Of a stretch of 64,000 nt of DNA, positions 47,501 to 62,500 are shown piece by piece (position 1 is the stretch's first letter; each line of letters begins with the position of its first letter). The stretch spans positions 14,782,575 through 14,846,574 of the forward strand of contig OX393576.1 in assembly GCA_947652605.1 (NCBI GenBank), written 5' to 3'. Under the pieces are notes generated by a model, which saw nothing but the letters and a program-made list of their open reading frames with translations, was not told the origin of the DNA and searched no databases. The stretch is from Elmis aenea (Eukaryota > Arthropoda > Insecta > Coleoptera > Elmidae). A program made the position numbers and the translations under genes.

Positions 47501-50500
47501 ATTGAGTCATTAACAAGTACCCATTGTACAATTTTACGTAAATCAATTACTCATTAAGCCATGTAAATAAAAACAATTTTGATAATTATTGGTATTTTGG
47601 TGAGTAGCTTTGCTTTTTATATATTTTTTGTAGTAGTTGGATTTGGATGATATTGTTTTTAAGTATTATTTTAAACATTGAGTTTATTAGTTCAGTATTA
47701 TTTGAGAAATTGTAATTGCTTGTAACACTTAACAATAATTATTTAGGCTCTTGTATTTTATACAATGCATTATAATAATTTTAGTACAGATGTAGTTTCA
47801 CATTAAAAAATGTAGTATTTTCATTCATTTTTAAATGTAAGACATAATGCTTTACATTAATATGTTAGTTATTATGCACCCAATTGCTTGAGCTAATATT
47901 GCCAGGTTTTTATTTGTTTATTATTATGTAATTTTTTTATTTAGGCTCGTATATTTTACTTTTTCGATTATTTTTCTGAATAATTTTGAAAACTGAATTT
48001 TTTCATCGCATTTTCTTGTAATTAAAAGACTTTTTTTAAGTTGCAAGATTATTTGTGAGTTTCAAGGAATCATTAATAGTTTAATTATATTGTTGGAGTG
48101 AGGTTTTTGTACAAAAAACATTTTTTTATATTTAATTCTGATAGGATAATTAAGCAGATAAAATAATTAGATTACTTGCAGCATTTTTTTGAATAATTTT
48201 GAACTAATTTATAGCAGTTTTCAAAAAAAAAAAAAATGGGTACATTAAATTAATCTAAGGTAGTGGAGATGGCTTGCTTCGGTACCTATTTATCCAGCCG
48301 ATTTTGAGGCAATGGACCTAAATTTATGGTTCCGAAATGCTAAGAATGCCTCTCCACACAGCTGAATATTTTTTTATGTTTCACCAAAAGTTGGAACACA
48401 ATATCTTATAAGTAATGAATTAATAAATGTATTTTTTTATCGATTAAAATTCCTCTTGTTACAAAACAATACTAACGTATTTGTGAAAGCATTAATTTCC
48501 TGGAACAGAATTTTTTTTTTTAAAATGAGTTTTTTAAATTTTAAAATTACAAAAATGTTTCGACGCTCATCCCTTTGCCTGGTCAATGCCAGCTGGCACT
48601 GATATAAATCCCTTACAACATTCTGATACTTAATAGATAATTAACATATTGAAACAAGTTTAAAGAAATTTTGATAACTTTAGCATATGTTTCTATCCGA
48701 CTTTGACATTAAAAAAGTATTGGTAGTTGCAAAAAGAGTAAAAGAAAAAACCGGAACTGAAAATGTAATGAAAGAAAATAAAATAATTATGGAAGTAATG
48801 TTTATGTTAATATGAATGAATACAAATTAATAAAACTTAGATTTGCATAAGAACCTTGATTAAAAGGTCAAAACAACATTCTTATATTTATATGCAGTTG
48901 TTTGTGTATCACTAAAATCCTGAAAAATATATTTAAATCCATTTCAAAAAATAGTTATTTACATCTTTTGAAGAAAAATGACAAAAACTATTTTGGTTGC
49001 TATCTTGTTTCGTAGATTTATACCCTTTTAGAAATCGGAATAAATTAATTTTAAACAGTATTAGAAGTTTATCTTTACCGGTTCTCAATAAAATTATACC
49101 TATGTAGCATGTCCCAAACAACTTGACCGCCATAATGAACTCAGAAAAATATAGAATAAAATATAACATCTATAGAGTTTATGAAGTATTTTCCGGTTGA
49201 TGAAAACTTCTCAAAAATAAACACAAAATAACAATTTTTTGGTATCACTTATCTTTTAAATAATTTAAAGAAAACTACACCTTTTATGATGTAGACCACA
49301 AGCTCTTGAATTGTGATATTTGTTTTGTAATAATGTTTTAATTTTATTGTTTAATGCTTCAAATTGTGAAAATAGCATTCACACGAAATAAAAAAGATAT
49401 AAATGCCACTATTTTTGCTCACTTTCCTTAAATATAATAATTCCCATTTTCCTTAATTAGACCCTAAACCAAGAGATACTAAGAAATGGAGTTTCAGTTT
49501 TACCATTTATTTTTGAAATGGTGCAATTCTGAGATCAGCTAAAAATTCTGCACATTTTTGTTTATTTAATCAACTCTATAGCTCATATATTTATTGAGAT
49601 CCCATAGTGCTTTTTGACACCCTGTATAGACTTGGTAAATGCCCGTAAATTATTATAACAAGCGTGTTTATGAAGTAAAATAATGATGAATTTTTTTTTG
49701 GCAGACCTTTTGATCAAACGGATTCTTCCTTGAACTTCGAAGAAAGTAGAGTATCGTCACGTATGACTCCAGCAAAGTTTGCAACTGCTCACATTAAAGC
49801 ATCGATTATATCTGGACGCCTTATCAAAATACTTCCGCATTATCCGCTTGATGGTCAAACTGCTACCGTTGAACTTTGCAATTTACAAGATTTATTAATG
49901 CATGATGACGAATTGAAAGAGCTTACTGAATTTCCCGGACCTCTTACAAAAGGAATCACTCACAAGAAAACTATAATTGAATACTGCGAATCTAAAATTA
50001 GAAATGCCATACATAATAGAGATATTGTAGATACCGATTCTTATATTTTAATGTGGGAACTGTTGATTTTATTATTGCGACAAAATGGGGTAAGAATGTT
50101 TTTCAGATATTTACTTTTGCTTGTGATATTAATACATTATTAAACGTCTTTTCGGTAAATAATAATTTTTTATTTCCATGGCAGACGGTTGTGGGAACTG
50201 ATATAGCGGAATTATTAATGAAAGATAGGAAACCAGAAATAAGTCGAAGACAATCTGTAACTTCAAATAGCAGTAGTTTAGCGGCCGAAGGGGCTAACGC
50301 TTCAGAAACCAACAGCCTTCCAATGGTAGACGGTCCTGGTATGAGTACAGCATCTTTATTGAAAGAAGATGTAATAACTAATAAATTTAGAGATTATTTA
50401 ATTTATGGCTCTGACAAAGAAGCATTAGGTAGGTGCTAATATTAATTATACCTTTAAGCAAACTATCAACAATTTTGCCATAGCCAATTTCAATTGTTTT

Positions 50501-53500
50501 AAAATTTCAGGTAATCAAAAATATCAAATTTTGTTTTGTTTGATAAGTATTGAATATGGATACTTCATATTGATAATTTTTTGACGCTGCATGTCCATAT
50601 CTGAATCTATTTTTAGTTCCGTTTCTTGAAAATTAAACTGAATCAACTTATTTACGGATTCAAAACCATAATATTTCGAAAAGGTTTTTGGCACCTAGTT
50701 ACAATTTATTACCAATGCAAACAAAGAAATATCACACCTTATAAATTCATTAAATGAGAATTTATAAAAAATAACCTTAAAAAAATTAAGAACTGAAATA
50801 TAAGTATTAGGTTTATTCTAGCAAGGCTATGCACGATCCAATACACTATCAGGATTCTGTGCAATATCAATATCGCATTCCAGCACAGTCTCTGATAGTG
50901 CATTGGATGTTTAGTAGGCTGTTCCAGCAGTTATCGAATCAATTCATGAACTAGTTTGTGGTCGGTAAAATAGTACAGGGTGGTCCAAATTTGATGGGAT
51001 TGCATGGGTATCTCGCTTAATAGTCAAGATAGAGAAACGGTTAAATTACCAAAAATGTGCATTTTTTTAAGATAAACTCGGAACCGTTTACAAAAATATT
51101 CTATCATTTCCGGTTTTCGAGTTATTAAATAAAAAGTGTTTTTTTGTCATATTAATAATGTGTCATATCTCCGTTATTGTTGTAAATATCGAAAATATTT
51201 ATGGAGATTTAATTTGATTATACTAAAAACAATTTTTTTACGCTCCCCGTTATAAAGTTATGCCACAAACTTAACTTTTTTTAAATGGGCGCGATAACTG
51301 GCTATGACCTATTTAAATTCCTTATTTTTTTCTCATTCCAAATATATAGGGGTTGATGCATTTATTTTCAATAAAACGCAAGTTATGGAGGTTTTTAGTT
51401 TCTTTTTTAAAGAAAATCATAGTAGGCTGTGAAAACAAAAAGAAAAAACAGGCGTAAAACCTTATAAAACTCATGTGGTACAAGTTACCAAGGTTTTTAA
51501 ATTTGTTGTTGAGATAAACATCAAAAATTTTTGAACTTAAGATAAACAGCAATATACTACAATACTGCTGATTCCGACTATGTTGTTATTCAAATATTTA
51601 CAATGTTTATCTCAACAACAAATTAAAAAAACCTTGGTTACTTGTACCACATGCGTTTTATAAGGTTTTACACCTTGTTTGTTTTTTTGTTTTCACAGCC
51701 TACTATGATTTTCTTTAAAAAACAAACTAAAAAACCTTCGTAACTTGCGTATTATTAAAAATAAATACATCAACCCTTATATATTTGGAGTGAGAAAAAA
51801 ATAAAGAATTTAAATAATTCATAGCCAATTATTGCTCCCATTAAAAAAAGGTAAATTTGTGTCATAACTTTTTAACGGCGAGCGTAAAAATTTTTTTTTA
51901 GTATAATCAAATTAAACATAAAAATAATCTTCATAAATATTTTCGATATTTACAACAATAACGGAGATATGACACATTATTAATATGACAAAAAAAACAC
52001 TTTTTATTCAATAACTCGAAAACCGGAAATGATAGAATATTTTTGAAAACGGTTCTGAATTTGTCCCACAAAACTGCACATTTTTGGTAATCTAGCCGTT
52101 TCTCTATCTTGACTATTAACCGAGATACCCATGCAATCCCATCGAATTTGGACCACATGAATGAAGGCAAGAACTAACGCTGGGATTTTAATAAATTTAA
52201 TAAAAACAAATGTCGTTTCCAGTTGGGCATGTTGTTAAAGCATTTCGGCAGACTAATACATTTATTAGTCCATAGCTGACACATGTGCATGTAAACCGGT
52301 TTATGAATTAGTACAAGATTGTCTGCTGGAACAAACCTGTTATGTTAAGAAAATTGTTGTATTACACTACCTACCATCGTATTTATTTTTTTTTTTAAAG
52401 AGTGGGCAATGAAACATGGTCTTTGGGGTCATGCTTTATTCCTTGCCAGCAAACTAGACAAAAGAACATATGCTAATGTCATGACTAGATTCGCCAATGG
52501 TTTAACTATGAACGATCCTTTACAAACTCTTTATCAATTGCTTTCTGGAAGGCTACCAGCTTCTGTCACGGTAAGTAATTTTATTGCGATCTTGAGTGCT
52601 TGTTAATTTAAAAACTATTTAAGTGTGTTGCTGATGAGAAATGGGGTGATTGGAGACCTCACCTAGCAATGATACTATCAAATACTTCTCAACGACCAGA
52701 ACTTCATCGCAAAGCAATAACAACTTTAGCTGATACATTATTAGGCCGCGGTAGTCTTTATGCAGCACAATTTTGCTATCTCATGGCACAAGTTGGATTT
52801 AGCCGCTACGGAGCTGAAGGAGCTAAACTTGTACTATTAGGATCGAATCAGAGTAAACCGTTCATGCAGTTCGCTACCAATGAAGCGATACATATGACCG
52901 AAGTCTATGAATATGCTTGCACTCTTAATGATATAGCGTTTGTTATTCCAGAATTTCAGGTAAGCATTTTCTAAACGGCTTAAGAGCAGTGGTATTTATT
53001 TGTAATGTATTAATTTGTAGCCATATAAATATCTAATAGCTACAAGATTAGCCGACAGAGGATTACTAGAAAAGTCTTTGGCCTATTTGGAAAAACTAGC
53101 AACGGCAATATTACAAAATCCAGCCATAGTACAATCATCTATTCTGAACCGTGTGTGCGAATTGGCAGATCAACTAAAATATTATGATCCTGTCGGAGAT
53201 CCAGATGTTTCAGAAGGGGATCTTGATATTAGTCGTCCGGATAATTCTTGGTTAAGAGATCTTAAAGTGATTCAAAACGAATATAATGTGAGTTTACATT
53301 GTGATCCTAGCTCAAAAACTGTATAAACAATGTTTTGATTTTTAGATGGGACTGATGTCACATGCGAATCATTTAATAGCACAAACACCTGAATTAGAAC
53401 AACAGCACCAAACTCATTATGAAAAACAATTGAGTGGTCAAGAATCTTGGCAACAACAATATGAACAACAACAGTTCCAACAGAGTGGTGACTATGGGCA

Positions 53501-56500
53501 GTGGCAACCTCATCAACAAATAGAACAGTCCAATGTAGGTTATCAAGAACAGCAAGATCAGACTCAAGAAGGTAAGTGTATACGTGTATTGCCTTATTTA
53601 GTTAATACCAGTGCTGTGGAGTCGGAGTAAGAAATTTTGGTCAGTGGAGTCGAAGTCGGGAAAAATGTACTGACTTCGAGTACAACAAACAATTGCGAGG
53701 TGGTCCTTTTCCGCAAAATTTACTCAAATTTTAAATCGTTTCTTTATATTTAATTTTTCTTTTTTATATTACACAAACCATAAAATGTCTTAGTATTTAA
53801 TTTTGTCGGAGTCGGATTTTTTTTCCGACTCTGCAGCCCTGGTTAAAGTACAGGACATCTTGGTTATTATTTTAAAAGTGTAATGGGTGGTCCAAATTCG
53901 ATGGGGTTGCATGGGTATCTCGGTTAATATTTAAGATAGAGAAACGGTTAAATTACCAAAAATGTGCAGATTTTTGAGACAAACTCAGAACCGTTTTCAA
54001 AAATATTCTATCATTTCTGGTTTTCAAGTTATTGAATAAAAAGTGTTTTTTGTCATATTAATAATCTGTCATATCTCTATTATTGTTGTAAATATCGAAA
54101 ATCAGCAATCACTAAGACAATATTATCGAATAAATTTTCAAAGGAGTTCGTTCTGACATTGCTAAGTTGCTAAGTTGTGAAATATTAATATTCTTTTAGT
54201 CGTAAAAACTTAAACAACTCAAAAATGATTGATTTTAGGTACAAAAAACCATGTACATTTTTGAGAGAGAATTAAATGTTGCATCTAAAAATTACAAAAT
54301 ATACATGGTGTTCTGTTAAAAAAAAGTTACGTATCGGTGCGCAAAACAAAACACTGTATTGTTAAAATAATTTAAGATTAGATAGAAAATAACACAAACA
54401 ACGATCATTCGAAACTATTTTTTAAATTTTTTGTAAAAAAGCTATTGAATAATTTGTCTGTACCCTGTACAGGGTGGACCAAATTCGAATGTTTTACGGG
54501 GTATCTCGGTTACCGCAATAGATAGTGAAAATCTGATTTCGGTCTCTTGGGCTATTTTATTGAGAAAATAATGCCTATGCAATCAGATTTTTTCTATCGG
54601 ATTCCATTTTGGCACTACAGACGAAAAATGAAATTTCATCATTTTTTAAAATGTACTATAACTTCTTCATTTATTAAAATAAAACAAAATGTTTTATAGG
54701 TGTTTTATACAGCTTTTTATGCTTAATTGAAAAACAAAAGTAATTTTTCTTTAGCCATCTTGACTTTCGAGATAATGAGTAAACTTTTATATTTTTAAAT
54801 GGAAACCCTAGTCGGCCATGACTTTATGTGAAAGAGTATTGTTTTAGCTTTTTAAAAATACATAGTTTTATATTTTTTTTTTCAAAAAATAACCGAGATA
54901 TGGCCAATTTTGTAAAAATTCGATCTTCTAAGTTTGCCATGATTTCGTAAACAAGTGATGTTTGCAATTATTAAACAACTAAACGTCATTGCCAAGTAAA
55001 TTCTGCAGCAACCGCTAAGTTTTTATCACTTACAAAGTAATATTCTAACATATTTTACTTTTCAAAAAGTTCAAAATACCACAATAAACAATTATAAAAT
55101 ACAAGTTGTTTAATAATTGCAAGCATCACTTGTTTATGAAATCATGGTAAACTTTGATGATCAAATTTTTACAAAATTAGCCATATCTCGGTTATTTTTT
55201 GCAAAAAATATATAAAACTATATATTTTTGAAAAGCTAAAAAAATACTCTTTCACATACAATCATGGCCAACTAGGGCATCCATTTAAAAAAATGTACGC
55301 TTAATCCATATCTCGAAAGTCAAGATGGCTAAAAAAAAATGTACGTTTGTTTTTCAATTAAGCATAAAAAGCTGTAGCAAAATTTCATTAATTATGAAAT
55401 TTCAATTTTCGTCTGTAGTGCCAAAATGGAATCCGATAGAAGAAATCTGATTGCATAGGCGTTATTTTCTCAATAAAATAGCCTAAGAGACCGAAATAAG
55501 ATTTTTGCTGTCTATTGCGGTAACCGAGATACCTCGTAAAACATTCGAATTTGGTCCACCCTGTATATAAATCATAATTTACCCCAATGCCTTAAAAAAA
55601 AACTGTTCATTTTACTGATTTATCATTAATTATTGCATCAACAAGTGGTATAAAAATAGTGTTTTACTATGCCAATCATTAACTCTTATTTTTTTGTCGA
55701 TATTTAAACCTTTTCAATACTTAATCTGAAGTCAACCAGATAGGGTGAAGGAATTAAAACTTATGTATAATGAAAAAGTGTTTCGTAAAAAGACAATCTA
55801 AACCTAATTCTGTGAGCATGTATTTAATAACAATTATTTTTTTATTTCATTTTAGGTTTTACAGCTGAGCAATATCAAGAACAGCAAAGATATTGGGCCA
55901 GCCAACAACAACAACAATGGGGTGGCGATACTGATAATCACGGGGTAGTAGGACAGTACAACCAACTCTCCGAACAACAAAATCAAAATGACGCTTGGAA
56001 TACAGCTCATGCTGAGGTAGGGTTTCACCAGTCTATTTAATTATTTCTTTCACTGTATTCTTAGTTTAATTTGTATTTAATCATATTTCACTTATAGTGA
56101 CAGGTATTTGAATTGTGATACAGAAGTTTTTAGTAAAATTTTGTAGTGGGTAATATTAATATGTTGAAATACTTCCTCGAATAGATATAAACGTATGGAT
56201 GTGTCTTACTCAAGGTTTCTTTGTCTGTTTGAGGGAGCACTGTACTAATTATTTTAACCTGTGGTTATTGAATAGCTGTACAATTCGAAAGCTTTGGCTA
56301 TGTTATAAAACTACAATAGTGCAGAGAGCTTTGCTGTTTTTCACTATTTCCCTGATTTTGTGCAATATTTAAACATAATTAATGGTAAATTCATGATTTA
56401 CACATTACTTCCAAGCAAAAGCTTTAAGGTGGAAATGCTATGTATTATTATGGTATTAAACTTCTATTTTTATCTTTTGTATTTTTAAAGTACACCTTTT

Positions 56501-59500
56501 TCGATAATAGAAATATTCGTATGTGTTTTTCGTGTTGCATTGTGTGGACTGATTTAAAAACAATGATCTAAACTGTTTCGTATTTAATTTGATGATATTT
56601 TTAAACACATTTTTGCTTATTAATCTCTCAGTAACACAAGTTTTTATGAATTCACCTTCAAAGTACGACTCTCCTGTTAAGTAAAACTATAAAATAATGT
56701 TTTCAAATATTATCAATTCTTAAATCACCAAATTTTTGTTTAGTAACTATTGTAAATGTACGCACATTTATTTAACTAATGTTATGAGAGCTGCAAAATG
56801 TAGTCTATGTTATCCGAGACGGTCTTGTGCAGCACATGTCCTTAATTTTGTTTTTCGGCTACAGACCTGTGCACAAGCTTATAATTTGTTTTTATGAATG
56901 TCGATAGAAATTACGAATAATGCATTTTATAATACTTTATTGACAATTTATATTTATATTGCAAAGTAAATTTGTTTTTAAAATTTTCATTGTGTAATAT
57001 TTGCGGTCGTGAAAATCGCCAAGTGAGAGGTACTATTGTCCATATACAACGATCCAAAAATTGCATATAAAATCATCCACTGCTTTACACAATAGGGTGC
57101 AAGTTCGTTACAAGTTCCAAAAAAGTTATTGTAAATTCAGGATTTTTTAAAACCTTTAAACACAAAGTAAGGTATGCCTGTATTTTATTTTGATCTTAAA
57201 CTAGTTTTAAAACGGAAAGTGTTACTATATTTTTAACTTGAATACTAAAGGAGACATTAGAAACCAAAATAATGGAAGAACTCGACTAATTATTTTCGTT
57301 ATAGTTTTAACCGCTTGGTTTAGTTTAAGATTACATGCTGTAATTAAAACAAGACATAATAATGCATGAAAACCTGCTAGCAGACAATTTTAAAATTCAG
57401 TAAAAAGTTAAAACATTATTAATAATTACAGTTGTCTTGGCAAAGTAAATGTTAGTGCTAGTGCATCAAGGCATATCTAAGCTAAATAATATTCTCTCAT
57501 ACAATAGAAATTATAAGTTTTTTATTTTGTGGTAATCAAAAGACAATGCGCATATTTAAACTTTAAGTGTGTAGTATTACTGTTTGTATGTAAGCACTTT
57601 GTAGTGGCATTAGCTTTACTTTTAATTTTAACTGTTGTGGTTGGGCTATTTTATTCATGGCTACCACTTTTAAGTGGGATATTTATAACAAATAATATTA
57701 ATTTTGCTATGCAGCCTATTCAAAACAACTCGGCAACCATGAGAGTCTTAACAGCTCTTAAGAGCTGCAGAGTTGGTTAAATGGTCAAAATTGTGCATAT
57801 CAGCTGACTTCAAATTTGAGATAACTTAAACGGTACCAAAAGTAACTGAAAAAGTGTGCGTTTGGCTAGTGAATGGTACGGACGTGCATGCCAGTCGATC
57901 GAGTTCTAATCAAGTGAAGCGAGATAAGTGTAATTGTAAACAAGTTCGTGATAACGAATTCGTGTTTAATATTTATAGACAGCCTGAAAAGGTCTGTTAA
58001 AATAAAATAAAATGTGCATATTGTCCATACGTGGTATAGGATGAACAGTCATAGCGGAACGTCAACAAGTCCTGCACCTCGGGTGGAGTCCCAGGCCATG
58101 GTGCTAAATAATAATACTGGACAGGATGAGGACGGAAAGGACACTCAAAATCCCTTCCAAAAGAGCAGGAGGCTCGCGAGATCTCCTTTGAGAACAAGAA
58201 GTCACTCCTTAGTAAACCAAAACGAAACAAATCAACACCAAAATGTAAAATTATCAACAGCATCCCAACAAAAAGGCTCTTCAACGCTGTACAACAACGA
58301 TACTCAAGGATTTTTCCTCCCAAAAGAAGAATCGGCAAAAATAAAAACCCTAGAATCCCAGCTCAATGCAGCCAACAAAGAGATACAAGAATTAAGAGAG
58401 ATGATCGCTTCTTTACAATCTAATAAAAATTATAGCCCAATCAACTCGGATGAAGAAGAGGAACTAGTAGCTAAAGAAACAGCTTGGCTATTACCAAAAT
58501 ATAAAAAGAGAAAAATGGCATTATCACCAGAACAAAAGGTAATTAGTTCTAAACCTACACCAAATTCAGACGTTGCAAAAAAACATAAACCACCACCAGT
58601 GGTTCTGAGCAATATAGAAGATTATACCGAAATAAATCAGGCCCTAAAGACCAGAAACTTGAACTTTAAAGCCAACTTAATGAATAATAACCAATTAAAA
58701 ATTAACGTTGATACCGAACTGGAATACAGAGAAGTAACAAACCTCATGAACGATGCCAAAATAGAATGGCACACGTATGAGAACAAACAAACAAGACCCA
58801 TTAGAGTCATGGCTAGGAATTTGCACCCAACTTGCAAACCGGAAGACATCAAAGACGAACTAACAAGTAGAGGTTTCAAAATACTTGATGTAGTAAATAA
58901 AATCAGAAAAACTAAAGAACATGGCAGAGTGGTGACTACCCCACTTCCTTTGTTCATGCTGACCTTCGAAAATTCGGAAGAGATTAAAAAGATCTATGAA
59001 ATACAATACCTATGCCATATGAGGATCAAAATCGAAGCACTCAAAAATAACAAATTAATCCCGCAGTGTAAGAGGTGTCAACGATATGGTCATACCCAGA
59101 GATTCTGCCAACGCGAAGCTAATTGCGTTAAATGTGCTGGCAAACACTTAACCACCGAATGCAGCAAACCAAAAAATGATCCACCAAAGTGCTCCAACTG
59201 CGCAGAGGCCCACCCTGCAAATTATCGTGCCTGTTTAGTTGCAAAAGAACTTCAAAAGAGAAGAGATAACCTAATCAACTCTAAGAAACCACAATATACC
59301 CAACAGAAAATATTTTCAAGCAAAAAAATTACCAATGAGGTATCATTTGCGCAAGCAGTCCAAGCTAGCAAAACCCAACCTGGTCCAAAGCTAAATGAAC
59401 AACAAACAATAATGCAGATGATGCAGAATTTGACAAATTTGATGAACAAATTCTCAGAAAGGCTGGACAGATTGGAAGCCAAGCACACTGGAACAGCAGC

Positions 59501-62500
59501 TCGAGGAACAAATTAATGGACCAGCGTGAATTAAAAATAGCTACATGGAACGCAAATGGCATTCAGAATAGAAAAGAAGAAATAGAACTATTTTTAAACA
59601 CACAAAATATCGATGTATGCCTCGTCTCGGAAACGCACTCAACAAATCAGTCCTACATAAAACTAACAGGCTACAAAATTTACCAAACCACTCACCCCGA
59701 TAACAAAGCGAAAGGAGGAAGTGCTATCATTATAAAAGATAATATCAATCATTATGAAGAGTGCCATATTCAAAGCGCAGAAATCCAGCTTACAGTGGTT
59801 GGAATTAAGTCCATCAAGCAAAAACTGACTATAGGTGCCTTATATTGCCCACCAAGATATAACCTTAAGAAATTAGATTATAAAAACTTCCTGCGGCATA
59901 TGGGCGACAGATTCATTTTGGGAGGCGACCTCAATGCGAAACACGTTGATTGGGGATCCAGGCTTACAACAACGAAGGGAAAAGAATTGAGAGAAGCCAT
60001 TAGGGAAATGGGCTGTACCTATCACTCCACAGGTAAGCCAACCTACTGGCCCACAGATCTAAACAAAATTCCAGATCTTCTCGACTTCTTTATATCAAAA
60101 AGAGTTTCCCCAAACTTTATTGATATTGCAGAAAACTTTGACTTAGACTCTGATCACTCCGCAATAATTTTAACTCTGAGTGAAAAAATCATAAAAAAGG
60201 AGAACAGACCAACATTGGCAAACAAAACTACAGACTGGATGAACTTCAAAACAGAACTAGCAAATAAGATCAATTTAAATATACAACTGCAAACTTTGGA
60301 GCAACTAGAAACAGAAGTGGAAAAGTTCAACAGTGTTATACAACAAGCGGCATGGAACAGCACCAAAGAGTACACTCACAGATCAATAGCGAACAATTAC
60401 CCCAAGGAGATCAAAGAACTGGTTAAGGAAAAAAGACGAGCAAGACGAAGATATCAACAAACAAGAGATCCCGCCGACAAAAATATACTTAATAACAAAA
60501 CCCAACAACTCAAAAGGAAAATCCAAAAATTGAAAGAAGAGTCAATTAATAAGTTCTTGGAAAATCTAACAGCCGATAAAAAAACGGAATACTCATTATG
60601 GAAAGCAACGAGAAAACTTAAAAGGCCGATTACTCTATCTCCACCAATAAGAAAGCCAGATGGCACCTGGGCAAGAGAGAATAAGCAGAAAGCCGAAACT
60701 TTTGCCGATCACCTTGCCGAAATATTCAAATGTAACGACATCCACCCTGATGCCTATATACACGAAACTGAAAACGTTGAAGACACAGAAATTGAACTAG
60801 TAACTCCCAAAGAAGTGGCCAAAGAAATTAAGACCAACATAAATCCCAACAAAGCTCCAGGGTTTGATCTTATCACCGGTGAAATTTTGAAACAACTCCC
60901 AAAGAAAGGCATAGTCATGCTGACGTATTTAATAAATGCAGCGTTTAGACTTCGACACGTTCCTAGTTCCTGGAAAGTAGCAGAAGTTATCATGATACAA
61001 AAGCCAGGCAAACCACCAAATGAAGCCAAATCGTACCGGCCTATATCACTCTTACCGATCATCTCCAAGTTATTCGAGAAACTGTTTCTAAAGAGACTAC
61101 AACCCGTAATAGAAAGGAAAAAGCTAATACCAAACCATCAATTCGGCTTTAGACACAGACACTCTACGATAGACCAAGTGCACAGGATAACGGACGTAAT
61201 AGAAAAGGCACTAGAAGAAAAATTAATCTGCTCTACCATCTTTCTTGATGTGGCTCAAGCCTTCGATAGGGTTTCTCATGAAGGACTGATACTGAAACTT
61301 AACAGAATACTACCAAAACATCATGTAGAACTGTTAATGTCGTACATATCAGGTAGATTGTTTAGAATAAAACAAGAAAATGAATATTCTGCACTGAAAG
61401 AAGTGAAAGCAGGAGTCCCTCAAGGCAGCGTCCTGGGCCCAGTCCTCTACTTACTGTACACACATGATTTGCCGCAACTGCAAAACATTACAACAGCCAC
61501 ATTTGCAGATGATACTGCAATCATGGCAGTAGGTAAAGATACAGAAGAGGCAGCGATAAAACTGCAGAATGCATGTAATAGAATCAGCAATTGGATGAGC
61601 GAGTGGAGTATAAAACTGAATGATCAAAAATCTTCTCACATATATTTTACGAATAAAAAAATTACACAAATTCCAATAACGATTAATGGGAACGTCGTCC
61701 CGAATAAAACGACAGCCAAGTATTTAGGCATGACTCTCGACACGCGACTGAGGTGGAAGCCACATATAAAAATAAAAAAAGAAGAGCTAAGTATAAAATA
61801 CAGAAAACTGTATTGGCTTCTAGGACGAAGATCCCAATTATCGATGTATAATAAAATTATTATCTATAACCAGATACTAAAACCTGTCTGGGTTTATGGC
61901 ATACAGTTGTGGGGATGTGCCAAACAGTGCAACATCAAGAAAGTACAGGTATTCCAAAATAAAGTTCTTCGTAACGCAGTTGACGCGCCATGGTACGTAA
62001 GAAACAAGGACATTCATCGTGATCTCTGTATCCCAGAGGTATCTAGTGAAATCAAACGATTTGCAAAAAAACACGCAACCCGACTGCAAAACCATATAAA
62101 CCCAGAGGCACTACAACTGCTAGACAACCATGGGTTGGTCAGAAGATTAAAAAGACAAAAACCATTTGAACTTGTATAGTGTAGGATAGTTTATTAGTGA
62201 AACAGAGTGCCATCTTCAGGACACCGATGGGTGAACTCTAGTATTAAGTAATCATTTCATCCTCATCAATTTCATTTTATTACATTTCCATTTTATTATA
62301 TAGAAAAATTAATGGTTGGCCCAGCCGGACCAGTATTAATCACTTACATCATAAAAAAAAAAAAAAAAAAATCATACAATAGAAATTATAAGTTTTTTAT
62401 TTTGTGGTAATCAAAAGACAATGCGCATATTTAAACTTTAAGTGTGTAGTATTACTGTTTGTATGTAAGCACTTTGTAGTGGCATTAGCTTTACTTTTAA

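Larger units (their letters stand above)
57854..62371 (+). mobile_element. Full-length Jockey-clade non-LTR retrotransposon
   Basis: The element is 4.5 kb, with a 187-bp 5' leader, ORF1 (zinc-knuckle Gag-like), ORF2 (endonuclease plus reverse transcriptase), a roughly 170-bp 3' UTR and a tail of 19 A. Both ORFs are intact and overlap by one base (TAATG). GGACGTG starts 27 bases from its 5' end, a downstream promoter element at the spacing used by Jockey-type internal promoters. Identical 357-bp direct repeats flank it, so the insertion is recent. It lies in intron 12 of Sec16 in the same orientation as the gene. The ORF2 C-terminal APWYVRN--IHRDL motif supports the Jockey clade. Confidence 0.93.

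Noticed and set aside
58014..58040. Upstream extension of ORF1 to a GTG at 58,014
   Set aside because: An in-frame ATG at 58,041 is a normal eukaryotic start, and the preceding ATG at 58,012 is in another frame.
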